64,000 bases of DNA, from contig NZ_JALLIY010000003.1 of the NCBI RefSeq assembly GCF_023242315.1, positions 248,001 through 312,000 on the forward strand, read 5' to 3'. Below, piece by piece: positions 26,572 to 35,203 of the stretch (within the stretch, counting starts at the first letter, position 1; each line of letters begins with the position of its first letter). The position numbers and the translations under genes were made by a program. A model generated the notes under the pieces. It worked only from the letters and a program-made list of their open reading frames with translations. It was not told the DNA's origin and made no database searches. The DNA comes from Pseudomonas sp. MWU13-2105 (lineage in GTDB: Bacteria; Pseudomonadota; Gammaproteobacteria; Pseudomonadales; Pseudomonadaceae).

Positions 26572-27498
26572 TCAAGGCTTGTCTGTCAGGTTTTTGCCGA
26601 TCATCCGGACCAGGATGAGCGCGGCGATATTGGCGATGACCACGGCGATCAGGCCGCCGGCCGAAGCCATGCCGACATCGAACTGCACCAGGGCCTGGTT
26701 GTAGATCAGGTAGGCCAGGTTGGTCGAGGCGTAGCCCGGCCCACCGTTGGTGGTGGTGAAGATTTCCGCGAACACCGAGAGCAGGAAGATGGTTTCGATC
26801 ATCACCACCACGGCAATCGGCCGGGCCAGGTGCGGCAGGGTCAGGTGCCAGAAGATCGCCACCGGACCGGCGCCGTCGAGGCGCGCGGCTTCTTTCTGTT
26901 CCTGGTCGAGGGACTGCATGGCGGTCATCAGGATCAGGATGGCGAAGGGCAGCCACTGCCAGGAGACGATGATGATGATCGACAGCAGCGGGTAATGGGC
27001 CAGCCAGTCCACCGGTTGCGCGCCGAATACTCGCCACAGCGCGGCGAGAATCCCCGAGACCGGGTGGAAAATCAGGTTTTTCCAGATCAGCGCACCGACG
27101 GTGGGCATGATGAAGAAGGGCGAAATCAACAGGACCCGGACGATGCCTCGACCGAAGAACTCACTGGCTTCCAGCAGCGCCGAGATCAGCACGCCGAACA
27201 CCACGCTGATCAGCAGCACGCTGCCCACCAGCAACAGGGTGTTGGTGGCGCCGGGGAGAAAACCCGAGTCGGTCAGGAAGTAGGTGTAGTTTTCCAGGCC
27301 GACGAACTGGTTTTCGCCCGGGTAGAGCAGGTTGTAGCGGATCAGCGAAAAGTAAACGGTCATGCCCAGGGGCACGATCATCCACAGCAGCAACAGGCCG
27401 ACTGATGGTGAGACCAGGAACCAGCCGGGGTTGCGCAGACGGCTTTTGCGCAACGGCTGGGGGATATCCATATGGGCTTTGGCAGTGGAGGTATTCAT
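26572..27498 (-). CDS. mtlF: Polyol ABC transporter permease 1
   Basis: 308 residues from the ATG at 27498 (an in-frame TTG lies three codons upstream at 27507). MalF-type with six membrane helices, first FLVSPSVGLLLLWMIVPLGM, and EAA loop EAARLDGAGPVAIFWHLTLP. It forms the membrane channel with MtlG. It is separated from mtlE by about 178 bases with REP sequence. No strong ribosome site is visible. Confidence 0.94.
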   Translation of the reverse strand: MNTSTAKAHMDIPQPLRKSRLRNPGWFLVSPSVGLLLLWMIVPLGMTVYFSLIRYNLLYPGENQFVGLENYTYFLTDSGFLPGATNTLLLVGSVLLISVVFGVLISALLEASEFFGRGIVRVLLISPFFIMPTVGALIWKNLIFHPVSGILAALWRVFGAQPVDWLAHYPLLSIIIIVSWQWLPFAILILMTAMQSLDQEQKEAARLDGAGPVAIFWHLTLPHLARPIAVVVMIETIFLLSVFAEIFTTTNGGPGYASTNLAYLIYNQALVQFDVGMASAGGLIAVVIANIAALILVRMIGKNLTDKP

Positions 27499-27539
27499 GG
27501 TGTTCAAAACCGATTAAGTGCAAGGAGCGGGCAATCTCA

Positions 27540-27658
27540 GTCCTTTGGGGGCGGAGCTTGTGTGGGAGCGGAGCTTGTCGGGACGCCGCACCGCCGCGAA
27601 GCTTTTAGCGATCTTGAAGTCGCCTTCGCGAGCAAGCTCTGCTCCTACAAGGGACGGT
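27540..27658. repeat. REP cluster inside the mtl operon (mtlE-mtlF gap), with long-loop copy
   Basis: Repeated GGAGCTTG cores at about 27554 and 27571, the second with the 15-base insertion at 27580-27594, and an inverted copy GCGAGCAAGCTCTGCTCCTAC at about 27628-27649. Confidence 0.75.
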
Positions 27659-27676
27659 GCATGCCCCAGGACAGGG

Positions 27677-28987
27677 CTACTTCGGATAACCCGCGCGTTT
27701 CATTTCCCGCTCGGTGAAGGTCTGCGCGTCGGCCAGGGCCTTGTCGACCGTGGTCTGGCCGGTCAGGGCGGCGGAGAACTGCTTGCCGACCTGGGTGCCG
27801 ATGGCCTGGAACTCGGGAATGGTCACCAACTGGATCCCGACATAAGGCACGGGCTTGGCGCTCGGGTCTTTCGGGTTGGCGGCCTTGAGCGATTCCAGGG
27901 TGATCCTGGCGAACGGCGCGGCCTTCATGTAGGCATCGCTGTAGGTCGAGGCGCGAGTGCCTGGCGGTACGTTGGCAATGCCGTCTTCCTTGGCGACCAG
28001 GGCCCCGTATTCCTTGGAGGTGGCCCAACTGCTGAAGACCTTCGCCGCGTCTTTGGCCTTGGAGCTGGTGGGGATCGCCAACGCCCAGGAGTAGAGCCAG
28101 GCCGAGCCTTTCTCGGTGACCTGGTGCGGTGCGTAGGTAAAGCCGACGTGGTCGCTGACCTTGCTCTGGGTCTTGTCGGTGACGAAGGAGCCGGCCACGC
28201 TGGCATCGACCCACATGGCGCACTTGCCGCTGTTGAACAGCGCCAGGTTTTCGTTGAAACCGTTACTCGAGGCGCCCGGCGGGCCGGCCTTTTTCATGGT
28301 CTCGACGTAGAAGTTCAGGGCGTTCTTCCACTCCGGGCCGTTGAATTCCGGCTGCCACTTCTCATCGAACCAGCGCGCGCCATAGGCATTGGCCACGGTG
28401 GTGATCAGGGCCATGTTCTCGCCCCAGCCGGCCTTGCCCCGCAGGCAGATACCGTATTGCTCCTTGTCGGGGTGGTTGAGCTTGCTGGCGAACTCGCCGA
28501 TCTGTTCCCAGGTTGGGCGCTCGGGCATGCTCAGGCCGGCGTCCTTGAACAGGTCGGTGCGGTAGTAGGTCATGGAGCTTTCGGCGTAGAACGGCAGGGC
28601 GAACAGGGTGCCCTTGACGGAAAGGCCGTCACGCACCGACGGGAACACGTCGTCGATATCGTAGGCGGCGGGCAGGTTGTTCATCGGTTCCAGCCAGCCC
28701 TTGGCACCCCAGAGTGCGGCTTCGTACATGCCGATGGTCAGCACGTCGAACTGGCCGCCCTGGGTGGCAATGTCGGTGGTCAGGCGTTGGCGCAGGACGT
28801 TTTCTTCCAGCACCACCCAGTTCAGCTTGATGTCCGGGTGCTCGGTTTCGAAGCTTTTCGACAGCTTCTGCATGCGGATCATGTCGCTGTTGTTGACGGT
28901 GGCGATGGTCAAGGTCTGGGCGGCGAGGCTGACGCCGCTGAGGCTGAGGCCGGTGGTGACAAGCAGTGCGGTGGCAATGGCTTTCAT
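27677..28987 (-). CDS. mtlE: Polyol ABC transporter substrate-binding protein
   Basis: 436 residues from the ATG at 28987 with ribosome site GAGGAG. Signal peptide MKAIATALLVTTGLSLSGVS, cleavage near LAA-QTLT. SBP_bac_1 fold: KLSKSFETEHPDIKLNWVVL, AMWVDASVAGSFVTDK. It is the first gene of the mtl operon and captures mannitol, glucitol or arabitol in the periplasm. The promoter must lie in 28988-29414. Confidence 0.95.
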   Translation of the reverse strand: MKAIATALLVTTGLSLSGVSLAAQTLTIATVNNSDMIRMQKLSKSFETEHPDIKLNWVVLEENVLRQRLTTDIATQGGQFDVLTIGMYEAALWGAKGWLEPMNNLPAAYDIDDVFPSVRDGLSVKGTLFALPFYAESSMTYYRTDLFKDAGLSMPERPTWEQIGEFASKLNHPDKEQYGICLRGKAGWGENMALITTVANAYGARWFDEKWQPEFNGPEWKNALNFYVETMKKAGPPGASSNGFNENLALFNSGKCAMWVDASVAGSFVTDKTQSKVSDHVGFTYAPHQVTEKGSAWLYSWALAIPTSSKAKDAAKVFSSWATSKEYGALVAKEDGIANVPPGTRASTYSDAYMKAAPFARITLESLKAANPKDPSAKPVPYVGIQLVTIPEFQAIGTQVGKQFSAALTGQTTVDKALADAQTFTEREMKRAGYPK

Positions 28988-29414
28988 CGAACACTCCTCT
29001 TCATGGCGCACGGAGGCGCTTGAAGGTCAGTTTATTGTTGTTGTGTCTTCCGGTGTCCAGGAAGAATCTGGCACTGATTACAGCCTTCAAACGTGTTCCT
29101 GACAAATCCTTGACGACACTTCGTTCGGTACTTTTTTGCACTGGGGCAGAATGTCGCAGGTCGGTGAAATGGCTGATCGAGATAGGGGGATGTGGATTTT
29201 CGGGGGGAGTAGGGGGTGAATCCGTACAGATTCAGAGGGGCACGGCCTCTTGCGGCGGCGCAATGATGGCGGTGAAGGTGAGATCGCAATCGCTGGCAAG
29301 GCAGCGCCTGCAGGTCGGTGCTCCAACACAAAAATATCGCCGACCCGGTCTTCTGTGGGATCCGGCTTTTCGGCGATGCTGTCTGCAAGATCAATGCAAG
29401 GCTGGCTGGCCTTG
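28988..29414. other. mtlE promoter region without a gene
   Basis: 427 bases between mtlE and the KfrA-like gene. Open frames here are arginine- and proline-rich shadows with no family resemblance. An AraC-type activator gene (mtlR), expected upstream of mtlE in P. fluorescens, is not present. TGTC half-sites with about 16-base spacing (minus strand, about 29105-29130) might be activator sites, but this is weak. Confidence 0.6.
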
Positions 29415-30398
29415 TCACTCCTGGGGCTGCTCGGGCAGTTGAAGCGCTTTCAGTGCTGTTTCGGTTTCAGCCAGCTTGAGTTCCAGCGTTTGAACGAGCT
29501 CCTGCTGGTGCGTGACCCTGAGCTTGAGCAACCCGGCATTCTCCTGCGCCACCCGCAGGCGCTCCTCAAGCAAGGTGCTCGCATTCTCCAGCGTTCGCGC
29601 CTGTTGAATCTGCTGCTCGACACGTAGCCGCTCTTTATCCAGCTGCTCCTGCGCCAGCTTGAGCGCCTTCGCGGTTCCCCGGCTCTCCGCCAGCAGCCGC
29701 TCATTGTCACGATGCAACTGGGTGATCTCATCCTGACGCACCAGCGCACTCTGCTGGGCCTGGCGTAACTCCATCTGGACCTGCTGGATCTGCGCCTCAT
29801 GCCGGCACTGTTCCTGATCGCGCTGGTCGCGGGCGGCACTGCGGAAGTGTTCCAGCGCCTCGCGGGCATGCTGATGCTTGTCCTCCAGAGAGCGGATCTG
29901 CTGGTCCTTGTCCTTGAGGCGCAATTCGTAGTCGCTGCAGGCCTGGCTCAGCCCGGCGTTGCGCGTCTGTTCGGTCTGCAGCATCGAGCGGGTGGCGAGC
30001 AGGTTGCGCGATTCATCGGCCAGGGCCACGCCCTGGATCTCGAACTGGCGCCGCTGCTGCTCCAACTGCTGGGTCAGCTCGACCAGTTGCGCCTGCCATT
30101 CGGCTTTTTCCGCCGCCAGTTGTGCCCGGGCTTGCTCGACAGGCTCACGAGCCTGCTCCTGGAGACGTTGCGCCAGCCGCGAGACCAGCTCCGCCAGCTC
30201 TTCGTCGAGTGCTTCACTTGGTGCCCCGCGTCGCAGGTCGCTGTCGTCCAGCTCCTTGAGATAGCGATGAATGGTGGTCTTGGAGCCGGTATTGCCCATC
30301 TCGATACGTACCGCATCGATGCTCGGGTGCTCGCCACGGGCGAGGATTGCCAAGCGTGCCGTTTGCACCACCGCCTTGTTTACGCCGCCGCGAGCCAT
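29415..30398 (-). CDS. KfrA-like DNA-binding coiled-coil protein
   Basis: 327 residues. The first about 110 residues form a KfrA_N-type DNA-binding domain (VQTARLAILARGEHPSIDAV, IEMGNTGSKTTIHRYLKELD). From about 65 to 320 the protein is nearly all heptad coiled coil, rich in Q, E, R and L. Plasmid KfrA is an autoregulated DNA-binding protein with a long alpha-helical tail that takes part in plasmid partition; chromosomal relatives have unknown roles. It is divergent from a tyrosine recombinase gene, with an AT-rich region containing two inverted repeats between them. Confidence 0.87.
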   Translation of the reverse strand: MARGGVNKAVVQTARLAILARGEHPSIDAVRIEMGNTGSKTTIHRYLKELDDSDLRRGAPSEALDEELAELVSRLAQRLQEQAREPVEQARAQLAAEKAEWQAQLVELTQQLEQQRRQFEIQGVALADESRNLLATRSMLQTEQTRNAGLSQACSDYELRLKDKDQQIRSLEDKHQHAREALEHFRSAARDQRDQEQCRHEAQIQQVQMELRQAQQSALVRQDEITQLHRDNERLLAESRGTAKALKLAQEQLDKERLRVEQQIQQARTLENASTLLEERLRVAQENAGLLKLRVTHQQELVQTLELKLAETETALKALQLPEQPQE

Positions 30399-30434
30399 AT
30401 TCTCTCCTACGATTTCATACTGTGGTACGTACTA

Positions 30435-30463
30435 TGTATTTACGTAGCATATAGATAAATACA
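30435..30463. promoter_or_regulatory. Inverted repeat, probable KfrA-type operator
   Basis: TGTATTTA (30435-30442) and TAAATACA (30456-30463) form an 8-bp perfect inverted repeat with a 13-base centre, in the shared promoter of the KfrA-like and recombinase genes. KfrA proteins bind such sites to control themselves. Confidence 0.5.
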
Positions 30464-30487
30464 ACAAGTTGATATTTGAAATTATTA

Positions 30488-30516
30488 ACACGGGATATAC
30501 TGGTATTACCCCGTGT
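30488..30516. promoter_or_regulatory. Second inverted repeat upstream of the recombinase
   Basis: ACACGGG (30488-30494) and CCCGTGT (30510-30516) with a 15-base centre. It may be an operator, a recombinase core or a leader hairpin. No T run follows, so it is not a terminator. Confidence 0.45.
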
Positions 30517-30575
30517 GATGGGTCACTTTCGCGGTTTGCTCCGCGGAATCAGTACGAATGCCGGGAATCGAGGCG

Positions 30576-31520
30576 ATGAACGAGCTGGACCGTTACCTGC
30601 AAGCGGCGACGCGGGACAACACCCGTCGCAGCTATCAGGCCGCCATAGAACATTTCGAAGTGACCTGGGGCGGCTTCCTGCCGGCCACCAGCGACAGCGT
30701 GGTGCGCTACCTGATGGCACATGCCGGCGCACTCTCGATCAACACGCTGAAGCTGCGGTTGTCAGCCTTGGCGCAATGGCACAACAGCCAGGGTTTCGCC
30801 GACCCGACCAAGGCGCCGCTGGTGCGCAAGGTGTTCAAGGGTATTCGTGCCCTGCACCCGGCGCGGGAGAAGCAGGCCGAACCGCTGCAGTTGCAGCACC
30901 TTGAGCAGGTTGTCGTCAGTCTCGATGCGCAAGCGAGCCTGGCTTTGGCCGGCGATGATCGGCCGGCGCTGCTGCGTGCCCGGCGCGACAAGGCGCTGAT
31001 CCTGCTGGGCTTCTGGCGCGGCTTTCGCAGCGACGAGCTCTGTCGCCTGGAGATCGAGCATGTCCGTGCCGTCGCGGGGTCCGGCATGACGCTGTACTTA
31101 CCGCGCAGCAAAAGCGACCGCGACAACCTCGGCCAGACCTACCAGGCCCCGGCTTTGCAACGCCTGTGCCCGGTGCAGGCCTATATCGACTGGATCAACA
31201 GCGCCGCGCTGGTGCGTGGCCCGGTGTTTCGCGCCATTGATCGCTGGGGGCATCTGCGCGAGGGGGGCTTGCACGCCAACAGCATCATCCCCTTGCTGCG
31301 CCAGGCGCTGGAGCGCGCCGGGATTGCCGCCGAACACTACACCAGTCATTCCTTGCGCCGCGGCTTCGCCACCTGGGCCCACCGGAGTGGCTGGGACCTG
31401 AAGTCGCTGATGAGTTATGTCGGCTGGAAGGACATGAAATCGGCCATGCGTTATATCGAGGCCAGCCCTTTTCCAGGCATGGGCCTGATCGTCGAAAAGC
31501 CGGTGGATCAGGGCGAATAA
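30576..31520 (+). CDS. Tyrosine recombinase/integrase
   Basis: 314 residues from the ATG at 30576 (MNELDRYLQAATRDNTRRSY); an ATG at 30558 would add six. Residues 1-100 form a SAM-like core-binding domain. The catalytic set is present: Arg in FWRGFRSDELCRLEIEHV, His-x-x-Arg in SHSLRRGFATW, Trp in SYVGWKDMKSA and Tyr in MRYIEASPF. It would cut and rejoin DNA at a specific site. No phage or transposon genes adjoin it; only the divergent KfrA-like gene does. The target site is unknown. Confidence 0.9.
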   Translation: MNELDRYLQAATRDNTRRSYQAAIEHFEVTWGGFLPATSDSVVRYLMAHAGALSINTLKLRLSALAQWHNSQGFADPTKAPLVRKVFKGIRALHPAREKQAEPLQLQHLEQVVVSLDAQASLALAGDDRPALLRARRDKALILLGFWRGFRSDELCRLEIEHVRAVAGSGMTLYLPRSKSDRDNLGQTYQAPALQRLCPVQAYIDWINSAALVRGPVFRAIDRWGHLREGGLHANSIIPLLRQALERAGIAAEHYTSHSLRRGFATWAHRSGWDLKSLMSYVGWKDMKSAMRYIEASPFPGMGLIVEKPVDQGE

Positions 31521-31547
31521 GATTTCTTCTATTAATACTGCCTGTTC

Positions 31548-31584
31548 ATAGCGAAAACCAATCGCGAGCATCAGCTTTGCCAAT
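31548..31584 (+). promoter_or_regulatory. OxyR-type binding site upstream of ahpC
   Basis: Four tetranucleotides ATAG, CAAT, ATCA and CAAT stand exactly 7 bases apart, as in the OxyR pattern ATAG-N7-CTAT-N7-ATAG-N7-CTAT (12 of 16 bases agree). A possible -10 box TAGGAT follows at 31608-31613 without a good -35, which suits an activated promoter. Confidence 0.65.
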
Positions 31585-31652
31585 GAGCCAGGCTGCAAAA
31601 GAATGGCTAGGATTCTCCCATCAACTTCTCAACCCCTGACGGAGAGTCAACG

Positions 31653-32216
31653 ATGCCTATCATCAACAGCCAAGTTAAACCGTTCAAAGCAACCGCTTTC
31701 AAAAACGGCGAGTTCATCGACGTTTCGGACGCTGACCTGAAAGGCAAATGGTCGGTCGTGTTCTTCTACCCAGCCGACTTCACCTTCGTTTGCCCGACCG
31801 AACTGGAAGACCTGGCTGACAACTACGCCACGTTCCAGAAGCTCGGCGTTGAAATCTACAGCGTGTCGACCGACACCCACTTTGCCCACGCGGCCTGGCA
31901 CAACACTTCGCCAGCCATCGGCAAGATCCAGTACACCATGATCGGCGACCCGACCCTGACCATCTCGCGCAACTTCGACGTACTGATCGAAGAAGCCGGC
32001 CTGGCCGACCGCGGTACTTTCGTGATCAACCCGCAAGGCCAGATCAAGATCGTTGAACTCAACGATGGCGGCGTAGGCCGTGATGCTTCCGAGTTGCTGC
32101 GCAAGATCAAGGCTGCCCAGTACGTTGCCGCGCACCCGGGTGAAGTCTGCCCGGCCAAGTGGAAAGAAGGCGAGGCCACCCTGGCTCCGTCCCTGGACCT
32201 GGTTGGCAAGATCTAA
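31653..32216 (+). CDS. ahpC: Alkyl hydroperoxide reductase peroxiredoxin
   Basis: 187 residues, typical 2-Cys AhpC. The peroxidatic cysteine C47 is in [15 protein letters not shown] and the resolving cysteine C166 in [12 protein letters not shown]. It reduces hydrogen peroxide and alkyl peroxides in the cytoplasm and is itself reduced by AhpF, encoded 125 bases downstream. An OxyR-like site lies upstream. Confidence 0.97.
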   Translation: MPIINSQVKPFKATAFKNGEFIDVSDADLKGKWSVVFFYPADFTFVCPTELEDLADNYATFQKLGVEIYSVSTDTHFAHAAWHNTSPAIGKIQYTMIGDPTLTISRNFDVLIEEAGLADRGTFVINPQGQIKIVELNDGGVGRDASELLRKIKAAQYVAAHPGEVCPAKWKEGEATLAPSLDLVGKI

Positions 32217-32275
32217 GTTCATGAGTGATTCAAGGGCGGTCATCCGCACCTCATAAGTCAGCCGCACCGCCCAAT

Positions 32276-32311
32276 AACGCCCGGGTGGTAATCACCTGGG
32301 CGTTGTTATTT
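32276..32311 (+). terminator. Hairpin between ahpC and ahpF (attenuator)
   Basis: AACGCCC at 32276-32282 pairs with GGGCGTT at 32298-32304, with a nested GGTG/CACC stem, followed by GTTATTTCT. It would partly stop transcripts and make ahpC mRNA more abundant than ahpF. Confidence 0.6.
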
Positions 32312-32341
32312 CTAAAGTACTGAAAAAGGGAAATCGCCCGC

Positions 32342-33907
32342 ATGTTGGACGCCAATCTTAAAGCCCAGTTGAAGTCGTACCTGGAACGGGTTACACAACC
32401 GATCGAGATCGTCGCCTCCCTTGATGACGGCGCGAAATCTCAGGAAATGCTCGCACTGCTCCAGGAAGTCGCCAGCCTTTCCACCCAGATCACCTTGTTG
32501 GACAACGGCACTGATGCGCGCAAGCCATCGTTCTCGTTGAATCGCCCGGGAGCCGAGATCAGCCTGCGTTTCGCCGGTATCCCCATGGGCCACGAATTCA
32601 CTTCGCTGGTGCTGGCCCTGCTGCAAGTCGGCGGCCACCCTTCGAAGGCCAGTGTTGAAGTAATCGAACAGGTCCGCTCGCTCAAGGGTGAGTTCAACTT
32701 CGAGACTTATTTCTCGCTGTCTTGCCAGAATTGCCCGGACGTGGTCCAGGCGCTGAACCTGATGGCGGTACTGAACCCGAACATCCGCCACGTCGCCATC
32801 GACGGCGCGTTGTTCCAGGACGAAGTCAACGATCGCAAGATCATGGCCGTGCCAAGCGTCTACCTCAACGGTGTGAACTTCGGCCAGGGCCGCATGGGCC
32901 TCGAGGAAATCCTCGGCAAGCTCGACACCGGCGCGATTGAGAAGCAAGCGGAAAAGATCAGCGCCAAGGACGCCTTCGATGTCCTGGTGGTCGGCGGTGG
33001 TCCAGCCGGTGCGGCGGCGGCGATCTACGCTGCGCGCAAAGGCATTCGTACCGGTGTCGCGGCGGAGCGTTTCGGCGGCCAGGTGCTCGATACCATGGCG
33101 ATCGAGAACTTTATCTCGGTCCAGGAAACCGAAGGGCCGAAACTGGCCAGCGCCCTGGAAGAACATGTTCGCCAGTACGATGTCGATATCATGAACCTGC
33201 AACGCGCCAGTGCCCTGGTGCCGGCGAAGAATGCCGGCGGGTTGCATGAGGTGCGCTTTGAAAGCGGTGCCAGCCTCAAGGCCAAGACTGTGATCCTCGC
33301 CACCGGTGCCCGCTGGCGTGAAATGGGCGTGCCGGGCGAGCAGGAATACAAGGCCAAGGGCGTGTGCTTTTGCCCGCACTGTGACGGCCCGCTGTTCAAG
33401 GGCAAGCGTGTGGCGGTGATCGGTGGCGGCAACTCCGGTGTCGAGGCGGCTATCGACCTGGCCGGTATCGTCAGTCACGTGACACTGCTGGAGTTCGACA
33501 GCAAGCTGCGCGCCGACGCTGTGCTGCAGCGCAAGCTGTACAGCTTGGCCAACGTCAATGTCGTGACCAGCGCGCTGACCAGTGAAGTCAAGGGTGACGG
33601 ACAGAAGGTCAGCGGCCTGGTCTACAAGGATCGTGATTCGGGTGAGTTCCACACCGTCGACCTGGAGGGCATCTTTGTGCAGATCGGCCTGTTGCCGAAC
33701 ACCGACTGGCTCAAGGGCAGCGTCGAGCTGTCGCCACGTGGCGAGATCATCGTCGATGCTCGTGGCGAGACCTCGTTGCCTGGTATTTTCGCCGCCGGTG
33801 ACGTGACTACCGTGCCGTACAAGCAGATCGTGATCGCGGTGGGCGAGGGTGCCAAGGCCTCCCTGAGTGCCTTCGACCATCTGATCCGCACATCCGCCCC
33901 GGCCTGA
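32342..33907 (+). CDS. ahpF: Alkyl hydroperoxide reductase flavoprotein subunit
   Basis: 521 residues, the normal length. The N-terminal double thioredoxin fold carries C128-x-x-C131 (SCQNCPD). The flavoprotein part has the FAD motif [19 protein letters not shown], the redox pair C344-x-x-C347 (CFCPHCDGP) and the NAD motif [15 protein letters not shown]. It passes electrons from NADH to AhpC. It probably shares the ahpC promoter with partial attenuation between them. Confidence 0.97.
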   Translation: MLDANLKAQLKSYLERVTQPIEIVASLDDGAKSQEMLALLQEVASLSTQITLLDNGTDARKPSFSLNRPGAEISLRFAGIPMGHEFTSLVLALLQVGGHPSKASVEVIEQVRSLKGEFNFETYFSLSCQNCPDVVQALNLMAVLNPNIRHVAIDGALFQDEVNDRKIMAVPSVYLNGVNFGQGRMGLEEILGKLDTGAIEKQAEKISAKDAFDVLVVGGGPAGAAAAIYAARKGIRTGVAAERFGGQVLDTMAIENFISVQETEGPKLASALEEHVRQYDVDIMNLQRASALVPAKNAGGLHEVRFESGASLKAKTVILATGARWREMGVPGEQEYKAKGVCFCPHCDGPLFKGKRVAVIGGGNSGVEAAIDLAGIVSHVTLLEFDSKLRADAVLQRKLYSLANVNVVTSALTSEVKGDGQKVSGLVYKDRDSGEFHTVDLEGIFVQIGLLPNTDWLKGSVELSPRGEIIVDARGETSLPGIFAAGDVTTVPYKQIVIAVGEGAKASLSAFDHLIRTSAPA

Positions 33908-33910
33908 CCT

Positions 33911-33985
33911 GTGGAGCGGAGCTTGTCCGCGAAGCTTCTAGCGGCCTCAAGGGCCTCTTCGCGGGCAAGCTCCGCTCCCACAGGT
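33911..33985. repeat. REP element pair
   Basis: GGAGCGGAGCTTGTCCGCGA near 33913 and its inverted copy TCGCGGGCAAGCTCCGCTCC at about 33959-33978. This copy has the plain loop, without the 15-base insertion of other copies. Confidence 0.85.
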
Positions 33986-34010
33986 TCGGTAGTGCTTGAA
34001 GTTTGTATGG

Positions 34011-34047
34011 AAAAAGCCCCATGAATCGAGGACTCATGGGGCTTTTT
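34011..34047. terminator. Bidirectional terminator between ahpF and gloA
   Basis: A 14-bp perfect stem AAAAAGCCCCATGA / TCATGGGGCTTTTT with a 9-base loop and T runs on both strands lies between two convergent genes. Confidence 0.9.
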
Positions 34048-34062
34048 CTTTACAGGACGCTA

Positions 34063-34593
34063 TCAGGCTTCCTGCAGCGGCGCCGGCTGGATGATTTCAA
34101 CCCAGTAGGCGTCCGGGTCCTTGACGAAGGCCAGGCTTTTCATGCGACCGTCGGTCAAGCGTTTCTGGAATTCGACGCCCAGCTCTTCGAAACGCGCGCA
34201 GGCGGCACGAATGTCCGGCACCGAGATGCAGATGTGGCCGAAGCCCCGCGGGTCGGTGTTGCCGTTGTGGTAGGCAAAATCCGGGTCGTTTTCAGTGCCG
34301 TGGTTGTGGGTCAGCTCCAGGATGCCCGGAATCGACTTCATCCACTGGGTCCGTTCGGCTGCATCGGCCGGGATCTGCGCCTTGTCCACCAGGGCGAGGA
34401 AATACAGGCTGAATTCCGCTTCCGGAAAATCCCGTTTCTCCACCAGGGAAAAACCCAGTACGCGGGTGTAGAAGTCCAGGGACTTGCTGGCATCCTTGAC
34501 CCGCAGCATGGTGTGGTTGAACACGAAGCCCTGGGTGGCGGTGTCGGGTTGGGCGGTAACGCCGGGAAAGGTGTTCAGGTCTTGCAAGCTCAT
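34063..34593 (-). CDS. gloA: Lactoylglutathione lyase (glyoxalase I)
   Basis: 176 residues, the longer GloA form common in Pseudomonas and eukaryotes. The metal ligands can be placed: His in [10 protein letters not shown], Glu in [10 protein letters not shown], His in [11 protein letters not shown] and Glu in AYWVEIIQP. It turns the methylglyoxal-glutathione adduct into lactoylglutathione, a cytosolic detoxification step. Single gene. Confidence 0.96.
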   Translation of the reverse strand: MSLQDLNTFPGVTAQPDTATQGFVFNHTMLRVKDASKSLDFYTRVLGFSLVEKRDFPEAEFSLYFLALVDKAQIPADAAERTQWMKSIPGILELTHNHGTENDPDFAYHNGNTDPRGFGHICISVPDIRAACARFEELGVEFQKRLTDGRMKSLAFVKDPDAYWVEIIQPAPLQEA

Positions 34594-34822
34594 GGGCTCT
34601 CCGCACGGCAGGTGAAAAAAAGCGGGCGATCATGGACGCGGCAGGCAGGCTCGCCGGTTCCGATCCTGTGGGCTGGATCATACTGAAGCAGGGCGCGGGC
34701 GCCAAATTCGGACGAGCGGATTTTAGCCCCGGGCGCAGACGTGCCGGGTAATAGCGGGCTACTTCGATTTTTTCAGGAAGTTATAGCGAAGTGTATAAAA
34801 CTTGTCGAAGAGGCATAAAGAA

Positions 34823-34838
34823 GCCCGCCGAAGCGGGC
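34823..34838 (-). terminator. Hairpin downstream of a doubtful small gene
   Basis: GCCCGC-CGAA-GCGGGC; on the minus strand it is followed by TTCTTTAT. It would end a leftward transcript coming through the small frame at 34856-35107. Confidence 0.55.
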
Positions 34839-34855
34839 ATTGGGGCGCTAATCCT

Positions 34856-35107
34856 TTAGCAGCCTTCATCCTGTAAGAATGCATGTGAAAAATCTGTGAA
34901 GAGCTTGAGCGGGTTTTTTTTCATCCGACAGACGTAATAGGCATAGGGCATTATCTCGGCTGACTGTGAGAAATTTTTTACATGCACTAAAAGCTGTCGA
35001 GGCTCCCAGGTTACGCTTAGTAACGGGTGCTGTGTCGGTTTGAGTTCTATATTCCCGACGTTCGTCGCCGAGCGGGAACTCTTGCCTGAAAGACTTGTCG
35101 TCGACAT
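34856..35107 (-). CDS. Hypothetical protein, possibly a truncated remnant
   Basis: 83 residues. The codons read LLSVTWEPRQLLVHVKNFSQ and then IMPYAYYVCRMKKNPLKLFT, an ordinary amino-acid mix with aromatic beta-strand-like segments, unlike the arginine-rich shadows common here. It resembles the start of a beta-sandwich domain but no family is recognised. The ATG at 35107 has no good ribosome site. It lies between two terminators (34823-34838 and 35162-35187) in a region less GC-rich than its surroundings. A competing frame at 34866-35174 looks less convincing. Confidence 0.35.
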   Translation of the reverse strand: MSTTSLSGKSSRSATNVGNIELKPTQHPLLSVTWEPRQLLVHVKNFSQSAEIMPYAYYVCRMKKNPLKLFTDFSHAFLQDEGC

Positions 35108-35161
35108 ACGCGTTATTGTCGCCGTCGAGACGCCGTCCAGTATGATCTTGGACGAGCAGAA

Positions 35162-35187
35162 AAAAGCCCCGCATGGGCAGGGCTTTT
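35162..35187. terminator. Terminator after the MvaT-like gene
   Basis: AAAAGCCC (35162-35169) pairs with GGGCTTTT (35180-35187); T run follows on the minus strand. Confidence 0.8.
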
Positions 35188-35203
35188 GCGTTCAGGTGTA
35201 AAG

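Noticed and set aside
30399-31600. Prophage or integrative element marked by the tyrosine recombinase
   Set aside because: No tRNA target, no structural phage genes and no repeated ends were seen; neighbours are ordinary chromosomal genes.
34866-35174. Second small frame of 102 codons overlapping the 34856-35107 frame
   Set aside because: It runs through the terminator of the MvaT-like gene and has a less protein-like composition.
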